Positions 1-6,465 of a DNA stretch of 8,837 nt are shown in pieces. Both the position numbers and the translations under genes were made by a program. This DNA comes from Chloroflexota bacterium (GTDB lineage Bacteria > Chloroflexota > Anaerolineae > Aggregatilineales > UBA3940): assembly GCA_011051745.1 (NCBI GenBank), contig DRKO01000101.1, forward strand, positions 1 to 8,837, read 5' to 3'. The notes beneath the pieces were generated by a model that had not been told where the DNA came from, made no database searches, and worked only from the letters and a program-made list of their open reading frames with translations. Positions within the stretch are counted from its first letter, which is position 1; each line of letters opens with the position of its first letter.

Positions 1-80
1 CAACTAGCAACTCTTTCTTACATAATTCTATCGCAATGCTTTATATTTCTCTTAATATAAGCAAAAAGACGGGGGCTCTG

Positions 81-109
81 TTGATAGAATAGCAGGCCTG
101 CATTATAGT
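81..109 (+). promoter_or_regulatory. Sigma-A-type promoter of the nucleoside hydrolase gene
   Basis: TTGATA at 81-86 (5 of 6 to TTGACA) and TATAGT at 104-109 (5 of 6 to TATAAT) are separated by exactly 17 bp. Transcription would start near 116 and give a leader of about 90 nt before the ATG at 208. The DNA just upstream (1-67) is AT-rich and includes an A5 run at 63-67. Assigned by motif and spacing only. Confidence 0.6.
92..101. promoter_or_regulatory. Perfect 10-bp palindrome between -35 and -10: candidate operator
   Basis: GCAGGCCTGC is its own reverse complement and lies wholly inside the 17-bp promoter spacer. A dimeric regulator bound here would cover the RNA polymerase site, so repression is the simplest guess. 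No regulator gene is adjacent on the visible side. It is short enough that chance is possible in GC-rich DNA; its placement is what makes it notable. Confidence 0.35.
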
Positions 110-129
110 ATCGTCACTCCGAAGATAGG

Positions 130-167
130 CGGGCTCCTGCCCGGCACAGGCGGATGAAGACCGCCTG
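130..167 (+). promoter_or_regulatory. Two tandem hairpins in the nucleoside hydrolase leader
   Basis: CGGGC (130-134) pairs with GCCCG (139-143) around a 4-nt loop. CAGGCGG (147-153) pairs perfectly with CCGCCTG (161-167) around a 7-nt loop. No U-run follows, so neither looks like a terminator. The second hairpin ends about 30 nt before the AAGGAG ribosome binding site at 197-202 and carries the alternative in-frame ATG (154) in its loop, which argues against that start. I do not recognise a known riboswitch class. Confidence 0.35.
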
Positions 168-207
168 CGCACCACCCCTGAAACCTGACAAGCAACAAGG
201 AGCGCAT

Positions 208-1131
208 ATGTCCAAAGAACTGGTACTGATGGATCATGATGGGGGTGTGGATGACTACCTCTCCGTCATGCTGCTGATGACGATGGATCACGTTGAGACA
301 CTTGGTATCGTTGTCACTCCAGCGGATTGTTACATCAAACCGGCGGTCAGCGCAACCCGCAAAATCCTTGACCTGATGGGGCGTTCCGAGATTCCGGTGG
401 CCGAAAGCACAGTGCGGGGCCTGAACCCCTTCCCCCGTATTTTCCGCCGTGACTCTTTCTCGATAGACCTCTTCCCCATCCTCAACGAGCGAGAGACCAT
501 CAGCACCCCGCTGGTTGAGGAAACGGGGCAGGAATTCATGGTTCGCGTGCTGCGAGAAGCGCCTGAGCCGGTCACGATCCTCGAAACCGGCCCGCTGACG
601 ACGGTGGCGACAGCCCTCGACATGGCCCCCGACATCGAGGGCAAGATCAAGCGCATCCTCTGGATGGGCGGGGCGCTCAACGTGCCGGGCAACGTGGACA
701 AGATCATGGAGGGCGGGCAGGACGGCTCTATGGAGTGGAACGTTTACTGGGACCCGCCGGCGGCTCATCGGGTGTGGGAGACCTCCATCCCGATCATCAT
801 GTGCCCGCTGGATATCACCAATAACGTGCCGGTGACTGCCGAGTTCGTCCGTCAACTGGCACGCCAGCGCCGCTATCCGCTCTCCGATCTGGCAGGCCAG
901 TGCTACGCGCTGGTGATCCACCAGGACTATTTCTTCTGGGACGTTCTGACCACTGCTTATCTGGGGCGGCCTGATCTCTTTGAACTGCGCGAGTGGGAAA
1001 CCGAGATCGTGACCGAAGGGCCGAGCCAGGGCCGGACCAGGGTCGTGCCGGGCGGGCGCAAAGTGACGGCGCTGGATAAAGTAGACGTTGAAAGCTTCTA
1101 CGCTTACATGCTGGAGCAATGGGCACGCTGA
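208..1131 (+). CDS. Nucleoside hydrolase (inosine-uridine preferring hydrolase family)
   Basis: Predicted to cleave the N-glycosidic bond of ribonucleosides to ribose and free base (nucleoside salvage), in the cytoplasm; no signal peptide is seen. The 307-aa product has the family's usual length. Its N-terminus holds the calcium/ribose motif DHDGGVDD (residues 9-16, canonical DxDPGxDD). Further family blocks are TGPLTT (128-132), MGGAL (153-157), EWNVYWDP (176-183) and LDIT (201-204). The start at 208 has AAGGAG at 197-202 five bases upstream; an in-frame ATG at 154 has no properly spaced ribosome binding site and sits in a leader hairpin. In relatives a His-Asp pair near residue 240 contributes the general acid and a calcium ligand; here I read FFWDV, with Trp244 before Asp245. 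Substrate range is therefore uncertain. It appears monocistronic, convergent with gatB. Confidence 0.88.
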   Translation: MSKELVLMDHDGGVDDYLSVMLLMTMDHVETLGIVVTPADCYIKPAVSATRKILDLMGRSEIPVAESTVRGLNPFPRIFRRDSFSIDLFPILNERETISTPLVEETGQEFMVRVLREAPEPVTILETGPLTTVATALDMAPDIEGKIKRILWMGGALNVPGNVDKIMEGGQDGSMEWNVYWDPPAAHRVWETSIPIIMCPLDITNNVPVTAEFVRQLARQRRYPLSDLAGQCYALVIHQDYFFWDVLTTAYLGRPDLFELREWETEIVTEGPSQGRTRVVPGGRKVTALDKVDVESFYAYMLEQWAR

Positions 1132-1152
1132 ATGCATGCACAGGATATAGAA

Positions 1153-1181
1153 AGAGGGGCTACTTCTCCGGTAGCCCCTCT
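1153..1181. terminator. Bidirectional hairpin terminator between convergent genes
   Basis: AGAGGGGCTAC (1153-1163) and GTAGCCCCTCT (1171-1181) are perfect 11-bp complementary arms around a 7-nt loop. It lies 21 bp after the nucleoside hydrolase stop and 33 bp after the gatB stop. Read on the - strand the hairpin is followed by a T-rich tail (TTCTAT), so it is the better terminator for gatB. On the + strand no U-run follows, so termination there may be weaker. Confidence 0.8.
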
Positions 1182-1214
1182 CGCATAATCCACACTTCCG
1201 GGCGGTAAGCCCGA

Positions 1215-2660
1215 TCACCCCTCCCGCAGAGCCTCCAACCGCTTGCGGAACATCTCGTTGACCATCTGCGCGTTGGCCTGCCCCTTCGTCTCACGCATTA
1301 CCTGGCCGACAAACCAGCCCAGCAATCCTTCCTTGCCGCCGAGGTACTTCTGTACCTGCTGGGGGTTTTCTGCGATGACACGCTCAACCAGCACCTCCAG
1401 CGCACTGGAGTCGCTGATCTGAGCCAGCCCACGCTCCTCGACGATCTCCTCCGCCCCGCGCCCCGTCTCAAACATGATCTCCAGGACTTCTTTGGCCGTG
1501 TTGTTGTTGATCTTCCCCGCTTCAACAAGGGCAATAAGCTCTACGAGCGCCTCCGGGGCCACACGGATCCCCCCGATCTCCAGGCCCGCCGTATTCATCA
1601 GGCGGAACAGTTCGCCGGTCACCCAGTTCGCCACGATCTTGGGATCGCCACCGGCGGCCAGCGCAGCCTCGTAATAGTCGGCGACGGCTTTATCAGCCAC
1701 CAGCACCACCGCATCCTGCAGGGAAAGGCCGAATTCCTGTATAAAACGCTCACGCCGGGCATCGGGCAGTTCGGGCAGGCGCTCTCCGATCTCCGCCACC
1801 CACTCGCGGCTGATGTGCAGAGGGGGCAGGTCCGGCTCGGGGAAGTAGCGGTAGTCGTGGGCCTGTTCCTTCCCGCGCTGAGCCTGAGTGCGGCCTGTAT
1901 CTTCATCGAAGCCCATCGTCTGCTGGACGACCTGCCCACCGGACTCAACCACCTCGATCTGGCGCTGAATCTCGTAGCGGGTGGCCCGCACCAGCGAACG
2001 GATGCTGTTCAGGTTCTTGATCTCGGTTCGGGTGTTCAACTCCTCCGAGCCGCGCGGACGGATCGAGATGTTGGCCTCGAAGCGGAGCACACCCTTGCTC
2101 ATGTCCCCATGGTTAACGCCCAGATAGACAAGGATCGCCCGCAGCTTACGGGCATACGCCTCGACCTCCTCCACCGAGCGCATGTCCGGCTCGGAGACGA
2201 TCTCCAGCAGAGGCACGCCTGCGCGGTTGAGGTCTACCAGGCTGTGATCGCCCACGTGGAAAAGTTTGCCCGTGTCCTCCTCCAGATGGGCACGCCGGAT
2301 ACCGATACGCCGGGTGCTGTCGCCGACTTCGATCTCCAGCCAGCCGTTGCTGGCGAGGGGATGCTCATACTGGCTGATCTGGTATCCCTTGGGCAGGTCG
2401 GGGTAGAAATAGGACTTCCGGGCGAACTGGTTGAACTCGTTGATCGTGCAGTTCAGGGCCAGCCCGACCATCATGGCGTACTCGACAGCCTGCCGGTTGA
2501 TCACGGGGAGGACGCCGGGCTGCGCCGTGCAGACGGGACACACGTAGCGGTTCGGCTCCGCCTCGGTGCTATCCACGACGGCGCAGCTACAGAACATCTT
2601 GGATCTGGTTAACAGCTCGGCGTGGACTTCCAGCCCAATGACGGGTTCGTATTCGATCAT
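1215..2660 (-). CDS. gatB: Aspartyl/glutamyl-tRNA amidotransferase subunit B
   Basis: Subunit B of the GatCAB amidotransferase. It binds mischarged Glu-tRNA(Gln) or Asp-tRNA(Asn), phosphorylates the acyl group and receives ammonia from GatA to make Gln-tRNA or Asn-tRNA. The 481-aa protein is full length for the family. Visible hallmarks are EPVIGLEVHAEL at the N-terminus, four zinc-type cysteines (24, 26, 41, 44), YFYPDLPKGYQISQ (84-97), HLEEDTGK (125-132) and NRAGVPLLEIVSEPD (145-159). A C-terminal helical YqeY-like tail runs from about 330 to the end, with the NNNTAKEVLE segment. gatA and gatC are not in this window, so the subunits are dispersed or lie elsewhere. The ribosome binding site is weak (GGAA about 10 nt upstream). 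It has its own extended -10 promoter 71 bp downstream of the metallophosphoesterase gene. Confidence 0.97.
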   Translation of the reverse strand: MIEYEPVIGLEVHAELLTRSKMFCSCAVVDSTEAEPNRYVCPVCTAQPGVLPVINRQAVEYAMMVGLALNCTINEFNQFARKSYFYPDLPKGYQISQYEHPLASNGWLEIEVGDSTRRIGIRRAHLEEDTGKLFHVGDHSLVDLNRAGVPLLEIVSEPDMRSVEEVEAYARKLRAILVYLGVNHGDMSKGVLRFEANISIRPRGSEELNTRTEIKNLNSIRSLVRATRYEIQRQIEVVESGGQVVQQTMGFDEDTGRTQAQRGKEQAHDYRYFPEPDLPPLHISREWVAEIGERLPELPDARRERFIQEFGLSLQDAVVLVADKAVADYYEAALAAGGDPKIVANWVTGELFRLMNTAGLEIGGIRVAPEALVELIALVEAGKINNNTAKEVLEIMFETGRGAEEIVEERGLAQISDSSALEVLVERVIAENPQQVQKYLGGKEGLLGWFVGQVMRETKGQANAQMVNEMFRKRLEALREG

Positions 2661-2708
2661 CTGTTTCGCTTCCGCTCAGGTTTCGTTTAGTATTCTGGAC
2701 GCGCCGCG

Positions 2709-2717
2709 ATTATACCA
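2709..2717 (-). promoter_or_regulatory. Extended -10 promoter of gatB
   Basis: On the - strand this reads TGG-TATAAT: a perfect -10 hexamer (complement of 2709-2714) preceded by the TGn extension (2715-2717). No convincing -35 is present at 16-18 bp (TCCTGA at 17 bp), as is common for extended -10 promoters. Transcription would start near 2702, giving a leader of about 40 nt. The site lies in the gap after the metallophosphoesterase stop, so gatB can be transcribed independently of the upstream genes. Confidence 0.6.
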
Positions 2718-2731
2718 CGCCCTGCCCCGGA

Positions 2732-3667
2732 TCAGGATAGCTCTCCTTCGAAGGTCTGATCCTCAATGCGCCCCTCGCAGAACGCCGCCCAGGAGGAAGG
2801 ATCGTCGGGATTGAACCGGTGCGCCGTTTTCGAGTGGATCAGCGCATCATAGGCCTTCTTTCGTAGCGCCTCATCGGCCACCGGGCGGCTCTCGATCTGG
2901 ATGCGCCAGCCTGAGGAGCGGGGCGTCATCCGGATCAGGCGATACGTGCAGGGATAACCGGTCAGGGCGGCGGTGTTCACATGCAGACGCCCGCCGCGCC
3001 GCCTGATCTGGTTGGCATGATGATGCCCGGCCAGGACGAGCTTAACGCCGGGATGCTGCCCCAGCACACGCTCAACCTCCGCGCCGTTGTCGCAGATAAA
3101 GTTAGACCACCAGGGGCGGGTGTTGTGGGGGCCAAGCCTGTGCAGTGGATGATGAACGCCAACGATCACGAGTTCGTCATGGCAGGCACGCAGTTCAGCT
3201 TCCAGCCAGGCAAGCTGCGCCGCGTTGATCTCCCCGTTCCAGTTGTCGGGCAACCGCGAATCAAGCCCTATGAGCCGCACGCCCGGCCTGATGGAACGGC
3301 TCCAGTATGCCCTTTGCGCTTCCGGCGTGGGCGAGGCCATGCGCGGGTCAATCAGCGGGACGGCCTCATGAGGCTTATAGGCAGTGGGACGATCGGGGTC
3401 AATAAAGCCGTCGTGGTTGCCCGGCGTGAAGTGCCAGGGTTTGCGCAGTTCGGAGAGGACCGCGAGGAAACGCTCCAGTTCGGAGGGAGTCGCCATGTCC
3501 AGCACATCGCCGGTGATGAGCACAAAGTCCAGCTCTTCCAGCCGATTCAACTGCTCGACGCATACCCGGAACAGATGAGGGGCTTCTTCCCCCAGCGTGC
3601 TCCATGTTTCGCGGCGGTCGGTGATGTGGATGTCGGTCACATGGGCGAAATAGAGAGAAGCGGTCAT
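2732..3667 (-). CDS. Calcineurin-like metallophosphoesterase
   Basis: A 311-aa binuclear-metal phosphoesterase resembling the CpdA/Icc (cyclic-nucleotide phosphodiesterase-like) group. All five metal motifs are visible in order: DIH (Asp12, His14), GDVLD (Asp54), GNHD (Asn84, His85), GVHHPLH (His172) and GHHH (His215, His217). No signal peptide or membrane helix is seen, so it is probably cytoplasmic. The substrate cannot be named: the superfamily includes cyclic nucleotide, phosphodiester and phosphoprotein hydrolases. The start at 3667 has an AAAGG ribosome binding site five bases upstream (complement of 3673-3677). It begins 44 bp after the response regulator stop on the same strand, with no promoter seen in the gap, so the two are probably co-transcribed. 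The residues after about 255 form a C-terminal extension without a motif I recognise. Confidence 0.9.
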   Translation of the reverse strand: MTASLYFAHVTDIHITDRRETWSTLGEEAPHLFRVCVEQLNRLEELDFVLITGDVLDMATPSELERFLAVLSELRKPWHFTPGNHDGFIDPDRPTAYKPHEAVPLIDPRMASPTPEAQRAYWSRSIRPGVRLIGLDSRLPDNWNGEINAAQLAWLEAELRACHDELVIVGVHHPLHRLGPHNTRPWWSNFICDNGAEVERVLGQHPGVKLVLAGHHHANQIRRRGGRLHVNTAALTGYPCTYRLIRMTPRSSGWRIQIESRPVADEALRKKAYDALIHSKTAHRFNPDDPSSWAAFCEGRIEDQTFEGELS

Positions 3668-3711
3668 GGCAACCTTTTCACGGTGAGGCTTGAGCAGGAG
3701 GAGAGGGGCCG

Positions 3712-4407
3712 TTACTCAGCCACCAGCTTATAGCCAACCCCCCAGACCGTCTCGATGACGAGCGAGCTCCCCGCTTTTGCCAGCTTGGCCCGCAGGTGGG
3801 CGATGTGAACATCTACGGTGCGGGTCTGCCCGTAGAAATCAAAGCCCCACACCATCTCGAGGAGCTTCTCTCTGCTCAGCACCAGCCCCTGATGCTCTGC
3901 CAGCGCATGCAGCAGGTCAAACTCCTTGGTGCGGAGCGCGAGCGTCTGGCCGTTGGCCTCCGCTTCCCGCCGGGCAGGGTCAATCACCAGATCGCCCACC
4001 CGCAGAGGAGGAACCTCGCCAGTTTCGCGGGGCGGGGCAGTCGCCGCACGGCGCAGGATCGCCCTGACGCGGGCGACCAGTTCCCGGGGGTTGAAGGGCT
4101 TGGTCATGTAATCGTCCGCCCCGATCTCCAGCCCGACGATCTTATCAATATCATCATCGCGGGCGGTGAGCATCAGGATCGGCACATCCGAGCGGGCGCG
4201 GGTACGTCGGCAGACCTCCCAGCCATCCACCTCCGGCAGCATCAGGTCAAGCACGATCAGATCGGGAGACTCCCCGGCGATGCGATCCAGTGCCGTCTGG
4301 CCGTCCTGCGCAGCGATGACTCTGAAGCCTTCCCGCTCCAGATACATGCGCGCCAGCTCGATGATATTCTGTTCGTCATCCACAACGAGAATGGTCTGCT
4401 GTGGCAT
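3712..4407 (-). CDS. OmpR/PhoB-family two-component response regulator
   Basis: A 231-aa DNA-binding response regulator. The receiver domain (about 1-120) has the acidic pair Asp10-Asp11, phosphoacceptor Asp54 in LIVLDLMLP, Thr81 in MLTA, and Lys103 in MTKPF. The winged-helix output domain (about 133-231) has LRTKEFDLL, the TRTVDVHIAHLRAKL recognition region and the terminal VWGVGYKL typical of the family. I chose the ATG at 4405-4407 because an AGGGGG ribosome binding site lies six bases upstream. An upstream in-frame ATG at 4455 would add 16 residues lacking receiver homology and would lie inside the likely promoter. No histidine kinase gene flanks it, so its partner and signal are unknown. 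The metallophosphoesterase follows 44 bp downstream, and the fused diaphorase gene diverges from it. Confidence 0.95.
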   Translation of the reverse strand: MPQQTILVVDDEQNIIELARMYLEREGFRVIAAQDGQTALDRIAGESPDLIVLDLMLPEVDGWEVCRRTRARSDVPILMLTARDDDIDKIVGLEIGADDYMTKPFNPRELVARVRAILRRAATAPPRETGEVPPLRVGDLVIDPARREAEANGQTLALRTKEFDLLHALAEHQGLVLSREKLLEMVWGFDFYGQTRTVDVHIAHLRAKLAKAGSSLVIETVWGVGYKLVAE

Positions 4408-4445
4408 CCTGCACCCCCTGACGTGAGGTCTGCTCCAGCGAGAGC

Positions 4446-4454
4446 ATTGTACCA
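4446..4454 (-). promoter_or_regulatory. Extended -10 promoter of the response regulator gene
   Basis: On the - strand this reads TGG-TACAAT, a 5-of-6 match to TATAAT with a TGn extension, the same architecture as the gatB promoter. No good -35 lies 16-18 bp upstream. Transcription would begin near 4439 and leave about 32 nt before the ATG, which supports the downstream start codon. Confidence 0.5.
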
Positions 4455-4485
4455 TATTTCAGGCGGAGGGCTCGCCGCGTGTTGT

Positions 4486-4514
4486 TTGCACCTATCCGAA
4501 GATGCAAGTACACT
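4486..4514 (+). promoter_or_regulatory. Weak candidate promoter of the diaphorase-fdhD operon
   Basis: TTGCAC (4486-4491) and TACACT (4509-4514) are 17 bp apart. Matches are 3 of 6 and 4 of 6, so this is a weak sigma-A candidate and may need an activator. Transcription from here would begin near 4521 and give a leader of about 150 nt before 4672. It is the best + strand candidate I found in the 4408-4671 intergenic region. Confidence 0.25.
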
Positions 4515-4537
4515 ATTCACCTACTGGCTGCTCACGC

Positions 4538-4592
4538 GGAACGCACTCGTTCCCACGAGGTAAACTCTCTGAGTGTCCCTCTCCCGGGGAGA
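4538..4592 (+). promoter_or_regulatory. Inverted repeats in the leader of the diaphorase operon
   Basis: GGAACG (4538-4543) and CGTTCC (4548-4553) form a perfect 6-bp inverted repeat around CACT. A second one, TCTCC (4580-4584) with GGAGA (4588-4592), surrounds CGG. They lie about 17 and 60 bp downstream of the candidate start of transcription, so they could be an operator or leader RNA hairpins. No U-run follows either. I could not match the leader to a known riboswitch, including the molybdenum cofactor class that would suit this operon. Confidence 0.3.
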
Positions 4593-4671
4593 CGGGGGTT
4601 ACCCTCATGAGACCTCGCATACAGACAGGCAAAAACGCTGATTCCTTCGCCGAGAGAGAAAGTGGGGAGTT

Positions 4672-6417
4672 ATGGATGCCAACAGTGAGGTAGACCTGTC
4701 GCAGCTTGATCCTGTGCTCGACCGCTACCGCGATGGCGGCAGAACCAGCCTGCTCCCGGCACTCCACGAAGCACAGCGGATCTACGGATATTTACCCGAT
4801 CCCGTGCTGACTGCAATCGGGCAAGCGCTGCGCGTCCCTCTGGCGGATATTCACGGCGTCGTTGAGTTCTATACGATGTTCTACGACCGGCTCACCGGAG
4901 AGCGGATCGTCCGAATATGCACGGACCCGGCCTGCGCTCTGGCGGGGGGCGAGCAGGTTCTTGAGGCTGCCTGCCGCCATGCCGGTAACATCCGGCCGGG
5001 GGAAACCAGCCCTGACGGGGCTGTTACGGTCGAACGCGCTACCTGCATCGGCCTGTGCGATCAGGCTCCGGCGGCGCTGGTGAACGAGCAGGCTTTTGCG
5101 GGCCTTACGCCGGACGACGTGGAAGCCCTCCTTGCCGGGCAGGGGAATGCGCCAGAAGTCCGAATCACGGGCGAGCCGCGCGTCCTCTCTCGCCGTGTGG
5201 GGAAGATCAGCCCGACCGATCTGGAGGCGCACCGGACGGGGGGAGCTTTCGAGGGCCTCAAACATGCCCTGACCGGCATGACGCCGGAGGAGGTCATCGA
5301 GGAAGTCAAACGCTCCGGTCTGGTGGGACGGGGCGGAGCGGCGTTCCCCACCGGCCTCAAGTGGCAGTTCACACGCGGGGCGGAGGGGCAGCCTAAATAC
5401 GTCGTGTGCAATGCAGACGAAAGCGAGCCGGGAACCTTCAAAGATCGTGTACTGATGGAAGGCGACCCGTTCCGCGTGCTGGAAGGGATGACGATCTGCG
5501 GATACGCCATCGGCTCCTCAAAAGGTTACCTCTTTATACGGGGCGAGTATCCTCATGCCGCGGCGGTTCTAGAGGAAGCGGTCGCCGCCGCCCGACAGGC
5601 GAACCTGCTGGGCGAGAATATTCTGGGCACGGACTTCAGCTTCGAGATCGAAATCCGAAGAGGGGCAGGCGCGTACATCTGCGGCGAGGAAACAGCACTG
5701 TTTGAAGCGATCGAGGGCAAGCGAGGCTATCCGCGCCTTAAGCCGCCTTTCCCGACAACGCACGGTCTGTTTAACAGGCCAACCGTTATTAACAACGTCG
5801 AGACGCTCGCCAGCGTCCCCGACATTCTGACCAACGGGGCTGAGTGGTTCCAGCAGTGGGGGACCGAGCATTCGACCGGCCTCAAGCTGTTCTGTGTCAG
5901 CGGGCACGTCGGGCAGCCTTCGCTCGTCGAAGCTCCGTTTGGGATCACGCTCCGCGAACTGATCGAGCGGTACTGCGGCGGGTTCGACGGCACGCCTCAG
6001 GCAGTGCTGATGGGCGGTGCGGCGGGGGCCTTCCTGACACCCGATCAGTTTGACACGCCGCTCACATTCGAAGACCTGCGCCCGCTGGGAGCCTCCATCG
6101 GTTCGGGGGCCATCATGGTTTTCAACGAAAGCGTTGACCTGCGGGAGGTGCTCAGAACGCTGGGGCACTTCTTCGCCCACGAGTCGTGCGGGAAGTGCTA
6201 CCCCTGCCAGCTCGGGACGCAGCGCCAGATGGAAATCCTCGACCGTGTGGCGGAAGGGCAGGCGCAGGCTGGAGATATCGAGCGACTGACGCTGATCGGG
6301 CAGACGATGACCGACGCCTCGATCTGCGGGCTGGGGCAGACCGCCGGAATGGCAGTGATGAGCGCCCTTCGGTTGTGGCCCGATCTGTTCGCTCCAAACG
6401 GTAAGGGGAGTGCGTGA
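4672..6417 (+). CDS. Fused NuoE-NuoF diaphorase subunit (HoxF-like, NAD(H)-binding), probably of an NAD-linked formate dehydrogenase
   Basis: A 581-aa fusion of two complex-I-type modules, close in length and layout to HoxF of NAD-reducing hydrogenase. The NuoE-like part (1-155) has a helical N-terminus and a thioredoxin-like fold with [2Fe-2S] ligands Cys83, Cys88, Cys125 and Cys129 (CxxxxC, CxxxC). The NuoF-like part (about 170-575) has the FMN/NADH glycine loop GRGGAAFPTGLKW (219-231), NADESEPGTFKDR (247-259), GAGAYICGEETAL (331-343) and the [4Fe-4S] ligands CxxCxxC (506, 509, 512) plus Cys552. It lacks the C-terminal ferredoxin domain of electron-bifurcating HydB proteins, so confurcation is not indicated. 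It should exchange electrons between NAD(H) and the HoxU-like partner. The GGGGAG at 4664-4669 is only two bases from the ATG, unusually tight, and may limit translation. The next gene, fdhD, starts 48 bp downstream. Confidence 0.93.
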   Translation: MDANSEVDLSQLDPVLDRYRDGGRTSLLPALHEAQRIYGYLPDPVLTAIGQALRVPLADIHGVVEFYTMFYDRLTGERIVRICTDPACALAGGEQVLEAACRHAGNIRPGETSPDGAVTVERATCIGLCDQAPAALVNEQAFAGLTPDDVEALLAGQGNAPEVRITGEPRVLSRRVGKISPTDLEAHRTGGAFEGLKHALTGMTPEEVIEEVKRSGLVGRGGAAFPTGLKWQFTRGAEGQPKYVVCNADESEPGTFKDRVLMEGDPFRVLEGMTICGYAIGSSKGYLFIRGEYPHAAAVLEEAVAAARQANLLGENILGTDFSFEIEIRRGAGAYICGEETALFEAIEGKRGYPRLKPPFPTTHGLFNRPTVINNVETLASVPDILTNGAEWFQQWGTEHSTGLKLFCVSGHVGQPSLVEAPFGITLRELIERYCGGFDGTPQAVLMGGAAGAFLTPDQFDTPLTFEDLRPLGASIGSGAIMVFNESVDLREVLRTLGHFFAHESCGKCYPCQLGTQRQMEILDRVAEGQAQAGDIERLTLIGQTMTDASICGLGQTAGMAVMSALRLWPDLFAPNGKGSA

Positions 6418-6465
6418 GCCGAAGGCCGGTGACGCGGCCTGAGGCATGTAAAGTAGAGCACCAGA

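Noticed and set aside
38..62. AT-rich imperfect hairpin resembling a terminator near the left edge
   Set aside because: The stem is almost all A-T with a bulge, and no T-run follows on either strand.
154..207. Upstream in-frame ATG extending the nucleoside hydrolase by 18 residues
   Set aside because: The ATG sits in a hairpin loop without a spaced ribosome binding site, and the extra residues precede the conserved family start; the ATG at 208 has AAGGAG.
103..1218. A 371-aa open frame on the - strand opposite the nucleoside hydrolase
   Set aside because: It runs through the terminator hairpin and the hydrolase promoter and shows no protein family; it is a shadow of the real gene.
1815..2612. 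A 265-aa open frame on the + strand opposite gatB
   Set aside because: It lies wholly inside the strongly conserved gatB gene and has no recognisable domain or ribosome binding site.
4408..4455. Upstream in-frame ATG extending the response regulator by 16 residues
   Set aside because: It overlaps the extended -10 promoter, and the ATG at 4405-4407 has a good ribosome binding site next to the receiver domain.
4672..6417. The fused diaphorase as an electron-bifurcating HydB-type subunit
   Set aside because: It lacks the C-terminal two-cluster ferredoxin domain of HydB, and no HydA-type hydrogenase is present.
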